Shown one piece after another: positions 17,412 through 26,500 of a stretch of DNA of 35,063 nucleotides. The notes under the pieces were generated by a model. The model made no database searches. It was given only the letters and a program-made list of their open reading frames with translations, and had not been told where the DNA came from. Origin of the DNA: Anaerococcus sp. (GTDB lineage: Bacteria > Bacillota > Clostridia > Tissierellales > Peptoniphilaceae); NCBI RefSeq assembly GCF_022770135.1, contig NZ_JALEIL010000087.1, positions 1 to 35,063 of the forward strand, read 5' to 3'. Within the stretch, counting starts at the first letter, position 1. Each line of letters begins with the position of its first letter. Made by a program: the position numbers and the translations under genes.

Positions 17412-17762
17412 TTAGTTATCTACTAAATCCAATGATACAGCCATTGCTTCATCTATTTTTAGCATTATATCGTGATTAAAGCTACCTATTTTTTCTCTTA
17501 ATCTTTTCTTATCAATCGTTCTAAGCTGCTCCATCAATGCTACACTATTTTTGGGAAGTCCGAACTCGTTACCCTTTAGTCTAACATGGGTGGGAAGCTT
17601 GGCCTTATTAAGCTGACTAGTAACGGGAGCAACTATAATAGTTGGTGAATATTTATTACCTACATTATTTTGCACAACAATAACAGGCCTCACACCTCCC
17701 TGCTCACTTCCTACAACAGGAGATAAGTCAGCATAAAAAAGATCACCTCTTTTAATTTTCAT
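17412..17762 (-). CDS. mazF: MazF/EndoA-type mRNA interferase (PemK-like), no antitoxin gene adjacent
   Basis: The family cuts RNA at short sites such as UACAU in the Bacillus EndoA case. The 116 residues match EndoA closely in pattern: MKIKRGDLFYADLSPVVGSEQGGVRPVIVVQNN contains the catalytic Arg and the RPV loop. VAPVTSQLNKAKLPTHVRL contains the catalytic Thr-Ser pair. LMEQLRTIDKKRLREKIG is the conserved C-terminal helix. In Bacillus the order is alr, antitoxin, toxin. Here alr overlaps the toxin start by 11 bases, so no antitoxin gene fits between. The cut sequence cannot be read from the gene. Confidence 0.92.
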   Translation of the reverse strand: MKIKRGDLFYADLSPVVGSEQGGVRPVIVVQNNVGNKYSPTIIVAPVTSQLNKAKLPTHVRLKGNEFGLPKNSVALMEQLRTIDKKRLREKIGSFNHDIMLKIDEAMAVSLDLVDN

Positions 17763-18873
17763 AGAGTTCTCCTAAATAATTATCTATATGAACAATACTT
17801 CCATCTTTTATATAAACTCTAGTTAATCTCATATCTAATGAGGTCATTAGTTCATAAGGTATTGTTCCAATCTTCTTAGCTTCTTCGTAAATGTCTGGGT
17901 ATAGTATCACCTCATCTTCTATTTTACAATCGATATCGCTTACATCGACCATAATCTGGTCCATGCAGACCCTACCGCAAACCTTAGCAGGCTTACCCTT
18001 GACCAAGACTTCACCAATATTGGAAAAAGCTCTGAAAAATCCGTCAGCATAGCCTATAGGAATTGTCGCAATCTTCATTCTACTTTTCGCTGTGAAAGTT
18101 CTGCCATAACTTACTGAGTCGCCTTCGTTAATCTCCTTTACGAAAGATACCCTGCTTTTTAATGAAAAAGCCTGTTCAAGTCTAATATCTTTTCTTTCTC
18201 TCAAATAATCGGAAGGGTAGATACCATACATAGCAATTCCAATCCTATTCATATCAGAGATAAGATCATGATAAATAGATGCTGCTGAATTTGCTATATG
18301 AAATATTTCAATATTAAATTGATCATCGAGCTTCTCTCTTATTTTTTCGAACTTTTCATATTGCTCTTGGGTGAAAGTCTTATCTTCTTCATCAGCTGTA
18401 GAAAAATGGCTAAAGGCTCCCTTTATTTTTAATTTATTGAGCTGCTTTAATTTTAAAATTCGATCAAACTCAAATTCTCTGAATCCCAGGCGGGAATGGC
18501 CGGTATCTAAGGCTATATGAACCTTTAAATTTCCATCTATACTCTTATTTATCCTTTCTGCATAGGATAAGTCATAAATTGGAATTTCAATGTCATAATC
18601 CACACATTCCTTTGCTTCTTCCACGCTGACAAAGCCCAATATAATTATAGGCTTTGTGATTCCAGAAACTCTTAGGTTTTTAGCTTCAAGGAAATTAGCT
18701 ACAGCAAAATATGATACAAAATCTTCTATGTATTTGGCAATAACTGTTGCTCCCAAGCCATAAGCATTTGCTTTAACTACAGCACAGATATTTTTATTTT
18801 CAGATATTTTTTTTATATTTTCGATATTTCTCTGTATTTTATCTATATCAACTTCAATATAATTAGTAAACAT
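17752..18873 (-). CDS. alr: Alanine racemase
   Basis: This PLP enzyme makes D-alanine for the peptidoglycan stem. The 373 residues are standard. The PLP lysine is in CAVVKANAYGLGA (Lys 34). Further marks are HSRLGFR, the PLP phosphate segment NRIGIAMYGIYPS, the catalytic Tyr in VSYGRTFTAKSRMKIATIPIGYADGF, and CGRVCMDQIMVDVSDI. The start is 2 bases after the AcpS-NnrD stop, and the end overlaps mazF, matching the acpS-alr-toxin order of other Firmicutes. Confidence 0.97.
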   Translation of the reverse strand: MFTNYIEVDIDKIQRNIENIKKISENKNICAVVKANAYGLGATVIAKYIEDFVSYFAVANFLEAKNLRVSGITKPIIILGFVSVEEAKECVDYDIEIPIYDLSYAERINKSIDGNLKVHIALDTGHSRLGFREFEFDRILKLKQLNKLKIKGAFSHFSTADEEDKTFTQEQYEKFEKIREKLDDQFNIEIFHIANSAASIYHDLISDMNRIGIAMYGIYPSDYLRERKDIRLEQAFSLKSRVSFVKEINEGDSVSYGRTFTAKSRMKIATIPIGYADGFFRAFSNIGEVLVKGKPAKVCGRVCMDQIMVDVSDIDCKIEDEVILYPDIYEEAKKIGTIPYELMTSLDMRLTRVYIKDGSIVHIDNYLGELYEN

Positions 18874-18875
18874 TA

Positions 18876-20048
18876 CTACCCCAATAATTTCATAGCAGCT
18901 GGGATATTTTCTACAATATCAGATGCTATAATCGAATCTTCGCCTAAGATATTTGATGCAAGATCTCCTGCCAATGAGTGGATGTAGACACCAAGACAAG
19001 CTGCCTCGTAGTTATCCAACCTATGTAATAAAGCAGAAATTACTCCAGATAATACATCCCCACTTCCTGCAGTAGCCATTCCAGGATTTCCGATTCTATT
19101 TATATAGATCCTAAACCCATCGGTAACTATAGTTTCCTCAGATTTTAATACAAGAATTACTCCGTTATCCCTAGCAAATTTTTTAGCAAAACTTATTCTA
19201 TCAGAATTAATTTGATTAAGGCTTAATTTCGTAAGTCTAGAGAACTCCATGAGATGTGGAGTTAATACAAGATTTTTGTGATTTCTCAGTATCTTTATAT
19301 CTTTGCTAACAGCATTCAGTCCATCTGCATCTATAAGTATTTTACCACTAAAGTTGCTAAATATGCTATTAATTAATGAATTTAATGAGTCATCTTGACC
19401 CATCCCCGGGCCTATAGCTAATATATCCTTATCCCTTAGATAATAATTTATTTTTCTTAGATTCTCTTCGTTATTAATAATATTAAAAGAATTTAGAGGT
19501 AAAATTATCTGCTCATTAGTTTTTATTTGAAGAATATTGCTAATAGACTGAGGAACGATATTATATACTAGTCCAGCGCCAGTTCTTAGAGCAGCCATGG
19601 AAGAAAGATATACTGAACCACTCATACCAGAGCTTCCACCTAAGATAGCGATTTTGCCGTAATCTCCCTTGTGAGTATCCTTCTTTCTTTTAGGAAAAAT
19701 TTTTTTGAAATACTCATCTACATAAACATTTTCTAAGTTTGAATCACATACAGCAAGAGCATAGTCACCATCATGGCTTATGCTTATATTATCTGTCAAG
19801 TAATATCCATCTAATAAAACTCTTGGTTTCTTATCCTCATATCTTATTTCTATTCTTTTTTTTAGGATATAAGATAAATTAAAACCATAAGCTTTAATAA
19901 TAGCTTCTTTTGCTGCAAATATTCCCGAAAGACTCATATCAAAATTTTTACTTTCCCTCGCATGATCTAATTCTTTTTCTGTAAAAATCTTTATGATATT
20001 AGATTTTTCCTTAAATTTATTTACACTAACTAAGTCTATTCCAAGCAT
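18876..20048 (-). CDS. Fusion of holo-ACP synthase (AcpS) and ADP-dependent NAD(P)H-hydrate dehydratase (NnrD)
   Basis: Two enzymes share one chain of 390 residues. Residues 1 to about 110 are AcpS, which moves phosphopantetheine from CoA to acyl carrier protein: MLGIDLVSV with the metal Asp (5), FAAKEAIIKAYG (Lys 47, Glu 48) and ISISHDGDYALAVC. From about 125 on is the YjeF C-terminal kinase-like domain, which repairs hydrated NAD(P)H: GKIAILGGSSGMSGSVYLSSMAALRTGAGLV, AIGPGMGQDDSLN, LIDADGLNAV, NPGMATAGSGDVLSGVISALL. The epimerase (YjeF N-terminal) domain that usually accompanies NnrD is absent. The gene starts in a TAATG overlap with the amidohydrolase. Confidence 0.9.
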   Translation of the reverse strand: MLGIDLVSVNKFKEKSNIIKIFTEKELDHARESKNFDMSLSGIFAAKEAIIKAYGFNLSYILKKRIEIRYEDKKPRVLLDGYYLTDNISISHDGDYALAVCDSNLENVYVDEYFKKIFPKRKKDTHKGDYGKIAILGGSSGMSGSVYLSSMAALRTGAGLVYNIVPQSISNILQIKTNEQIILPLNSFNIINNEENLRKINYYLRDKDILAIGPGMGQDDSLNSLINSIFSNFSGKILIDADGLNAVSKDIKILRNHKNLVLTPHLMEFSRLTKLSLNQINSDRISFAKKFARDNGVILVLKSEETIVTDGFRIYINRIGNPGMATAGSGDVLSGVISALLHRLDNYEAACLGVYIHSLAGDLASNILGEDSIIASDIVENIPAAMKLLG

Positions 20049-21310
20049 TATCTAGCCTTAAGATCTTCAAATTGTCTTTCAGTCATTGTGATTATATTTT
20101 CCCTGTCGACATTACTAAACTTACCATCTTCATATACAATTTTACCATCTATAATAACATTTTTGATATCGGATTCATAAGTAGAAAAGCACAAGGAAGA
20201 TAGGAGATCATTGTATGGCTTATGGTTTTCATTATTGATATCTATCATTATTAGGTCAGCCTTATATGATTCTTTAATAATTCCTACTTTATCAAAACCT
20301 AAGGCTTTAGCACCATTTACAGTCGCCGTTTTTAACATTTCAAAGTAACTTATTGGTCTACTTGAATAAAGCTTTGAGACAAGCATTGATACTTCCATCT
20401 CTCTTAGTATTGATAGCTTATTATTGCTTGAAGCTGAATCAGTTCCTAAGCATACATTAATTCCCTTATCAATTAACCTTGCGAGGTCTAGAAAGCCAGA
20501 TGATAATTTTAGGTTTGAGCTTGGATTGTGAACAATGCTTACATTATTTTCTTTTATAATGTCCAAATCATTATCTGATAGATATACTCCATGAGCAGCA
20601 ATGGTTTTGTTTTGAAAGATACCAGCCTTGTCAAAAAGCTCGGTTGGGCTCATCTTATAATTTTTATAGCAATCTTCATTCTCTTTTTTTGTCTCTGATA
20701 AGTGGATGTGGATAGGTAGCTTATATTCTTGAGCATAGTCAGATATTTTTTTTAAATAATCTAAGTCCGCTGTATATACAGCATGAGGACCAAGTCCAAT
20801 ATCTATAAGCCCATCATTAGCATATGCGTTGGAAAGATTTATGTTTTCCTTAATCTTGGAAAAATTCTTATCTGGAATAGCTAAGCCTCTAGAAATTTGT
20901 GCCCTTATATTCATTTCTTTGCAGGCTCTTACTGTTTCTTCACAGAAAAAATACATATCAGCAAAGCTAGTTGTCCCTGCCTTAATCATCTCTAAGAGGG
21001 CAAGTTTTGATCCATAGTAGACATCCTCTGCCTTAAGCTTATCTTCAAGTGGCCATATGTAATCGTTAAGCCAAGTCATCAAATCTGTCTCTGGACCATA
21101 GTTTCTAAAAAGTGTCATAGCAACATGAGTATGAGCATTCACAAATCCAGGCATTGTTAGAAAGTTTTCGCCATCTATAACTCTATCACTTTTGAAATCT
21201 CCCCTACTTCCTATATAGGAAATCTTGTCATCTTCTATATAAATATTCGCCGTTTTTATTTCTTCATCTTCCATTGTAAGAAAGTGTGTATTTTTAATTA
21301 ATATATTCAT
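20048..21310 (-). CDS. mtaD: Amidohydrolase, probable 5-methylthioadenosine/S-adenosylhomocysteine deaminase
   Basis: This metal-dependent TIM-barrel deaminase of the ATZ/TRZ type has 420 residues. Metal ligands are in GFVNAHTHVAMTLFRNYG (His 60 and 62), PIHIHLSETKKE, IAAHGVYLS and CLGTDSASSNN. The segment FRNYGPETDLMTWLNDYIWPLEDKL fits the MTA/SAH deaminase subgroup, but guanine or cytosine deaminase relatives are similar, so the substrate is inferred. No SD lies before the ATG: the preceding bases are the T-rich end of a nested hairpin (21,319-21,391). It begins the set with AcpS-NnrD, alr and mazF. Confidence 0.82.
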   Translation of the reverse strand: MNILIKNTHFLTMEDEEIKTANIYIEDDKISYIGSRGDFKSDRVIDGENFLTMPGFVNAHTHVAMTLFRNYGPETDLMTWLNDYIWPLEDKLKAEDVYYGSKLALLEMIKAGTTSFADMYFFCEETVRACKEMNIRAQISRGLAIPDKNFSKIKENINLSNAYANDGLIDIGLGPHAVYTADLDYLKKISDYAQEYKLPIHIHLSETKKENEDCYKNYKMSPTELFDKAGIFQNKTIAAHGVYLSDNDLDIIKENNVSIVHNPSSNLKLSSGFLDLARLIDKGINVCLGTDSASSNNKLSILREMEVSMLVSKLYSSRPISYFEMLKTATVNGAKALGFDKVGIIKESYKADLIMIDINNENHKPYNDLLSSLCFSTYESDIKNVIIDGKIVYEDGKFSNVDRENIITMTERQFEDLKAR

Positions 21311-21318
21311 TCTATAAA

Positions 21319-21391
21319 AGAGCTATCTTGAATCAACCCATAAGGATTAGAGCTTACTATATAGCAAGCTCTCTTATGGTATATTAGCTCT
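21319..21391 (-). promoter_or_regulatory. Three-level nested palindrome between gatB and mtaD (terminator or attenuator)
   Basis: Three inverted repeats are nested: AGAGCTA / TAGCTCT (21,319-21,325 and 21,385-21,391), CCATAAG / CTTATGG (21,338-21,344 and 21,373-21,379) and AGAGCTTAC / GCAAGCTCT (21,349-21,357 and 21,364-21,372, one mismatch or wobble). In the minus-strand transcript the last arm is followed by TTTTAT and then the mtaD ATG. Arms sharing AGAGCT could pair in more than one way. Confidence 0.6.
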
Positions 21392-22808
21392 ATTCTCCTA
21401 TCTTTTCTCTTAGTAGTTTATTGATTTCTTGAGGATTTCCCTTGCCTTTAGTTTTCTTCATTGCTTGTCCAACTAAGAAACCGAAAGCTCTATCCTTACC
21501 TCCCCTAATATCTTCTACGGAATCAGGATTTTCACTTAAAACCTCATCTACTACTTCTTCTAGGAAAGATGAATCTGATATTTGAAGTAAGTTTCTTTCT
21601 TCAGCTAATTTTTCTGGGTCTTCGTTAGATTCATAGATTTCCCTTAGAATCTTTTTGGCAACATTATTATTTACCTTATTTTCCTTTGCCAAAAGAATTA
21701 ACTTCGAAAAGTTTTCAACTGAAAGTTTCATCTCTGAAGGACTTTCTTCAAACTCGTTTAATCTTCTGGATAACTCTGATAGAATCCAGTTGGCACATGT
21801 ATTAGGATCATTGACTATAGCATTGGTTTTTTCAAATAGGTCAGCAAGTTCTCTATCATTAGCTAATAAATTCGCGTCATACTTGCTAAGAGAAAGTTCT
21901 TTGATATATCTCGCTTCTTTTTGACCTGGCAATTCTGGTAGATTTTCTTTAACGCGATTTATGAAATCGTCAGAAAGCTCAATTAGAGGAATGTCACCTT
22001 CTGCGGAGAATCTATAGTCGTTTCCAACTTCTTTATTTCTCATGTGAACTGTTTCAGCCAATTCATCATCCCATCTTCTTGTTTCTTTCACGCCAACTTC
22101 ACCTTCTTCAAGAAGGGCGATTTGTCTTTTTTCTTCAAATGCTAGTGCGTTTTCTATAGCCTTAATAGAGTTGATGTTCTTAATCTCAGCTATGGCGGTT
22201 CTTTGTCCATTTTCTAAGTTTTCGATATTGATATTAACATCAACACGCATAGAGCCTTGAGCCATGATACAGTCTGATACTCCTAAAAATCTTAAGGTAG
22301 ATGCAAGAGTTTCGACATATTCCCTAGCTTCATCTGGTGAAGACATATCAGGTTCACTAACTATTTCTATTAGTGGGACACCCGCTCTGTTGTAGTCCAT
22401 AAGGGTCGCATTGTTCTCATCATGATTTGACTTACCTGTATCTTCTTCCATATGAATTTCTGCAATTCTAATATTTTTACCTGACTCTAAAGTTAAGTAA
22501 CCATTTGTTGCATAAGGCTTATCGAATTGAGTTATTTGATATCCCTTCACAAGGTCTGGATAGAAATACTTTTTCCTATCCATCTTTTGGTCATTTCTTA
22601 TATCACAATTAAAGGCAAGACCAGCCATAACAGCAAACTCAACTGCCTTTTCATTCATTTGAGGAAGAGTTCCCGGATGTCCTAGACATATTGGACATAC
22701 ATTTGTATTAGGCACTTGTCCGAACTCGTTTTTACAGGAGCAAAACATCTTCGTCTCAGTGGCTAGCTCCACGTGAATTTCTAATCCAATAATTGTTTTA
22801 GTTTTCAT
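21390..22808 (-). CDS. gatB: Aspartyl/glutamyl-tRNA amidotransferase subunit B
   Basis: GatB activates Glu-tRNA(Gln) or Asp-tRNA(Asn) with ATP, after which it is amidated. The 472 residues are full length. The start TIIGLEIHVELATETKMFC and zinc cysteines in FCSCKNEFG and NVCPICLGHPGTLP are clear, as are FYPDLVKGYQITQFDKP, EDTGKSNHD and DYNRAGVPLIEIVSEPD. The C-terminal tail domain ends GKGNPQEINKLLREKIGE. It overlaps gatA by 11 bases, and AAGGAG lies inside gatA. The stop codon forms part of the nested palindrome downstream. Confidence 0.97.
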   Translation of the reverse strand: MKTKTIIGLEIHVELATETKMFCSCKNEFGQVPNTNVCPICLGHPGTLPQMNEKAVEFAVMAGLAFNCDIRNDQKMDRKKYFYPDLVKGYQITQFDKPYATNGYLTLESGKNIRIAEIHMEEDTGKSNHDENNATLMDYNRAGVPLIEIVSEPDMSSPDEAREYVETLASTLRFLGVSDCIMAQGSMRVDVNINIENLENGQRTAIAEIKNINSIKAIENALAFEEKRQIALLEEGEVGVKETRRWDDELAETVHMRNKEVGNDYRFSAEGDIPLIELSDDFINRVKENLPELPGQKEARYIKELSLSKYDANLLANDRELADLFEKTNAIVNDPNTCANWILSELSRRLNEFEESPSEMKLSVENFSKLILLAKENKVNNNVAKKILREIYESNEDPEKLAEERNLLQISDSSFLEEVVDEVLSENPDSVEDIRGGKDRAFGFLVGQAMKKTKGKGNPQEINKLLREKIGE

Positions 22809-24210
22809 TTATACTCCTTAAAAATTTCTCGCCTGCATTAATTAACTTGTTATCTTCAAATCTATTTGCTATAAATTGTACTGATCCTGATATTCCCTCT
22901 CTAATTGGTAGGGAAAGACCACACATCCCAGCAAGGTTTACAATTACATTGAAGCCATCTGCCTTAAAATCGCTTAAAGGGTCGTGTTCATCATCTGTCA
23001 AGTATGGTGGTAGATTCGTTGTGGTTGGTGTTATCAATAAATCAATTTCTTCGAATACTTCTTCTAATTCGTTTTTAATAAGACTTCTCAATTTAAGGCC
23101 TTGCTTATAAATTTTTTGATTATCATTTGCTGATAAATACATGGTTCCAAGAGCGATTCTTCTTTGAACCTCTTCTCCTAGGCCTTCTGATCTGCTTTTT
23201 ACGAAAAGCTCTTCTACACTTTCGTAATCATCTGCCTGGTAACCAAATCTTACACCATCAAACCTACTCATATTTGAAGATACTTCAGAGCTCATTACAA
23301 CGTTATATACTGGATTTGCATATTTAGCGTACTCCAAATCTATAGGGAAAAGTTCAGCTCCTAAAGACTGTAAAATATCCAAGGCTTTTTGGTAATCTTT
23401 CTTTACTTCTTCTTCTATTCCTTCATAAAGGCTTGACTCGGTCTTGATAAAGCCAATTTTTTTACCTTTAAAATCATAATCTTCGTATGAGTACTCGTAT
23501 TTTTCTAAATTAGAAGTCATATCTTTAGGGTCATGTGATGCAGTTGTATTGGCCAATACTCTCATATCTTCGATATTTTTAGAGAATAGAGAAACTTGAT
23601 CTAGGGTGTTTGCCATAGAAACTACACCATATCTACTCATTATTGAATAAGTTGGTTTGTATCCTAAAATATTACAGTACGATGCAGGACATCTTACAGA
23701 CCCACCTGTATCTGTTCCAAGAGCTATTAGGACATCTCCCTTAGCCACTGCTGCTGCAGATCCTGACGATGAACCACCAGGAACTCTTTTATTATCAAGA
23801 GGATTTTGGGTAGGACCAAAGTAGGAAGTCTTGCCTCTACCGCCCATAGCAAACTCATCCATGTTAGTTTTAGCTACGATTATGGCATCTTCTTTTAATA
23901 GATTTTCTACAACACTTGCATTATATACTGGCTTGAAATTTTCTAGCATTTTGGATGCACAGGTCATTTTCATTTGGTCATAGGATATATTATCCTTAAC
24001 TGCTACAGGTACTCCAAATAGAGAACCTAATTCCTCACCATTTTTAAGTTTTTCATCTAATTTTTTGGCTCTTTTAATAGAACCATCACGATCAATACTT
24101 ATATAAGCATTCAATTCGTCGTTTTCTATTTTATCTAAGGTCGTTAAAATATTATCTTCGACGCTTAGATTTCCTTCTTTATAATCTTCTATTAATTTTT
24201 CTATATTCAT
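22798..24210 (-). CDS. gatA: Aspartyl/glutamyl-tRNA amidotransferase subunit A
   Basis: GatA is the amidase that frees ammonia from glutamine for GatB. The Ser-Ser-Lys triad is in PVAVKDNIS, GGSSSGSAAAVAKG and ALGTDTGGSVRCPAS. The ORF track begins at a TTG (24,231) and adds seven residues. The ATG at 24,210 has AGGAG 5 bases upstream, lies after the gatC stop, and gives the usual beginning MNIEKLIEDYKEG, so I use it (470 residues). It belongs to the gatC-gatA-gatB set needed when a cell lacks GlnRS or AsnRS. Confidence 0.96.
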   Translation of the reverse strand: MNIEKLIEDYKEGNLSVEDNILTTLDKIENDELNAYISIDRDGSIKRAKKLDEKLKNGEELGSLFGVPVAVKDNISYDQMKMTCASKMLENFKPVYNASVVENLLKEDAIIVAKTNMDEFAMGGRGKTSYFGPTQNPLDNKRVPGGSSSGSAAAVAKGDVLIALGTDTGGSVRCPASYCNILGYKPTYSIMSRYGVVSMANTLDQVSLFSKNIEDMRVLANTTASHDPKDMTSNLEKYEYSYEDYDFKGKKIGFIKTESSLYEGIEEEVKKDYQKALDILQSLGAELFPIDLEYAKYANPVYNVVMSSEVSSNMSRFDGVRFGYQADDYESVEELFVKSRSEGLGEEVQRRIALGTMYLSANDNQKIYKQGLKLRSLIKNELEEVFEEIDLLITPTTTNLPPYLTDDEHDPLSDFKADGFNVIVNLAGMCGLSLPIREGISGSVQFIANRFEDNKLINAGEKFLRSINEN

Positions 24211-24218
24211 TATAGCTC

Positions 24219-24497
24219 CTATAATTTCCAATCAAGTCTAAAATAACCAAATTCTGTATCTTTAGCGTTAGCCAAAGCCTCATCTCTTGTAATAGATTCA
24301 TTAGCTTTATCTTCTCTAAAGATTGCCTTGTGATTTGGTATAAGTTCTGTCATTTTAACTTCATCTGTATCGATAGTAAAGATATCTTCTATAAAATCTA
24401 TAACAGTATTAAATTTATTAGATAATAAGTCGGTATCTTTTCCCTCTAGACTTAGATTAGCAAGCCTATATATTTTTTCCACTTCTTGTTTGTTCAT
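24219..24497 (-). CDS. gatC: Aspartyl/glutamyl-tRNA amidotransferase subunit C
   Basis: GatC is a small belt-like subunit that holds GatA and GatB together. Its 92 residues have the family pattern: EVEKIYRLANLSLEGKDTDLLSNKFNTVIDFIEDIFTIDTDEV, ending with FREDKANESITRDEALANAKDTEFGYFRLDWKL. It starts one base after the ligA stop and is 8 bases ahead of gatA, so ligA-gatC-gatA-gatB is one unit. Confidence 0.95.
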   Translation of the reverse strand: MNKQEVEKIYRLANLSLEGKDTDLLSNKFNTVIDFIEDIFTIDTDEVKMTELIPNHKAIFREDKANESITRDEALANAKDTEFGYFRLDWKL

Positions 24498-24498
24498 C

Positions 24499-26499
24499 TT
24501 ACATTCCTTCCAATTCTTCTAAGAAATCATATAATTTATCATTCTCATAAATTTCTATTCCTAATTCATTAGCCTTATCTTTCTTTGAACCAGATTTTTC
24601 ACCAGCTAAAACAACATCCGTATTCTTTGAAACTGAGCCAGTAACCTTAGCTCCGTTACTTTCCAAAAGTTTCTTTATGTCATCTCTTTTATAATTATCT
24701 ATAGTTCCAGTAATAACAAAAGTCATGTCATTTAAGCTATTACTATTATTATCTGCTTTTACTTCGGATATTTCTATACCTTTTTTCAATAAATTATCGA
24801 TCGATTTACTAATATTATGGTCTTTGAAGTAATCAACTATATTTTGAGCAGTTATTTCACCGATATCATCAATATCCGAAAGATCTTCTGTACTAGCATT
24901 TCTTAGATCATCAAAATTCTTAAACTTATTTGCTAAATCTCTAGATGTTCTTTCGCCTACGTTTGGTATGCCTATAGCGTATATGAAATTATCAAGATTT
25001 ACTTTTTTGCTAGCTTCTATTGCATTTAAAAGATTCTTTGTTTTTTTATCTCCAAAACGATCTAGCTTAATTAGATCTTCATAGGTTAAGTCATATATAT
25101 CATCAACTTCATTGATGTCTAGTTCTTCCATTAGTTGGGCTATAGTTTTTTCGGACAGTCCTTCTATATCCATTGCATTTCTTGAGGTAAAATGCTCCAT
25201 TCTCGCAAGAAGTTGTGGTTTACATGATATAGAATTAGGGCAAATTATGTGAACATTGCCTTGGATTAGCTCACTTCCGCAATATGGGCATTTGCTAGGC
25301 TTTTCTATCTCTTTCGTTCCTTCTTGATTTTCATCTACAACTCCTAGGATTTCAGGGATTACATCATTCGATCTTCTGATGAATATCTTAGATCCGATTC
25401 TTACTTTTTTCCTAATAATATCATCATAATTGTTTAGGGTGGCTCGACTTACTGTAGCCCCAGAAAATTCAACAGGATCTAGTATTGCACTAGGAGTTAC
25501 TTTTCCACTTCTTCCTACATTCCACACTACTTCTTTTAGAGTAGTAGTATATTCTTCTGCTTCGAACTTGTAGGCAATTGACCAACGAGGAAATTTATTG
25601 GTTGATCCTAAGACTTCTTGAGTTTGTTTGTCGTTAATCTTAATCACAACACCATCAGTCAAAATATCTATTCTTTTTCTTTCTTCCTCTATGAAATCGA
25701 GTTCTTTTATAATCTCTTGTAAATTATGAACCTTTTTGTGATAAGGATGAATTAGGAGGCCTTGATCTTTTAGAAACTCTAACATTTCTTCTTCGCTTGA
25801 AAAATCTAAGTCATTTGTTGGTATAGCATAAAAGTAGGCTGTTAAATTTCTTTTTGCAGTCTCCTTTGTATCGAGGTTTCTAAGAGCACCTGCTGCAGCA
25901 TTTCTAGCATTTTTTAGCTGCAATTCATTTTCCTCATTGTAACGAGTAAGCTCTGATAGAGGCATTAGGGCTTCGCCCTGTATTTCTAGTAAAGACTCCT
26001 CTTTAATTTTATTAGGGATAGATCTAATAGTCCTAACTTGAGCAGAAATCTCTTCTCCTACCGTTCCATTACCCCTTGTCGCTGCATTTACTAAAAGACC
26101 ATTATTATAGGTTAAGTTTACAGTGAGTCCATCGAATTTATATTCCATTATATATTCAAGTTCAGCTAGTTTGTCATCATGATTTCTGTTATATTCATCT
26201 CTTAATCTATTGCACCTATCAATCCAAGCTTCAAGTTCTTCATGAGTCTGGGCCTTATTTTGAGATAGGAGTTTTGTAATATGAAAGTGCTTTTCAAATT
26301 TATCCAGTATTTCTCCTCCCACTATTTGTGTAGGAGAATCATCTCTAACATAGCCTGTTTCCTCTTCAAGTTGTCTCAATTCATCATAGATTTGGTCATA
26401 CTCTCCATCAGAAACTAAAGGCTCATCTAAGGTATAATAGTGATAGTTTAAATTCTCTATTTTTTCTATTAATTTATCTATTCGTTCTCTCTTATCCAT
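24499..26499 (-). CDS. ligA: NAD-dependent DNA ligase
   Basis: LigA seals nicks in replication and repair using NAD. The 666 residues are full length. The Ia domain has NYHYYTLDEPLVSDGEYDQIYDEL; the adenylated lysine is in EYKFDGLTVNLTYN (Lys 121). The zinc finger has CPYCGSEL and CPNSISC. Helix-hairpin-helix repeats and a C-terminal BRCT domain (MTFVITGTIDNYKRDDIKKLLESNGAKV) follow. The segment after KFEKHFHITKLLSQNKAQT departs slightly from the usual PMLSL wording. The gene is one base from pcrA and one from gatC. Confidence 0.97.
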   Translation of the reverse strand: MDKRERIDKLIEKIENLNYHYYTLDEPLVSDGEYDQIYDELRQLEEETGYVRDDSPTQIVGGEILDKFEKHFHITKLLSQNKAQTHEELEAWIDRCNRLRDEYNRNHDDKLAELEYIMEYKFDGLTVNLTYNNGLLVNAATRGNGTVGEEISAQVRTIRSIPNKIKEESLLEIQGEALMPLSELTRYNEENELQLKNARNAAAGALRNLDTKETAKRNLTAYFYAIPTNDLDFSSEEEMLEFLKDQGLLIHPYHKKVHNLQEIIKELDFIEEERKRIDILTDGVVIKINDKQTQEVLGSTNKFPRWSIAYKFEAEEYTTTLKEVVWNVGRSGKVTPSAILDPVEFSGATVSRATLNNYDDIIRKKVRIGSKIFIRRSNDVIPEILGVVDENQEGTKEIEKPSKCPYCGSELIQGNVHIICPNSISCKPQLLARMEHFTSRNAMDIEGLSEKTIAQLMEELDINEVDDIYDLTYEDLIKLDRFGDKKTKNLLNAIEASKKVNLDNFIYAIGIPNVGERTSRDLANKFKNFDDLRNASTEDLSDIDDIGEITAQNIVDYFKDHNISKSIDNLLKKGIEISEVKADNNSNSLNDMTFVITGTIDNYKRDDIKKLLESNGAKVTGSVSKNTDVVLAGEKSGSKKDKANELGIEIYENDKLYDFLEELEGM

Positions 26500-26500
26500 A

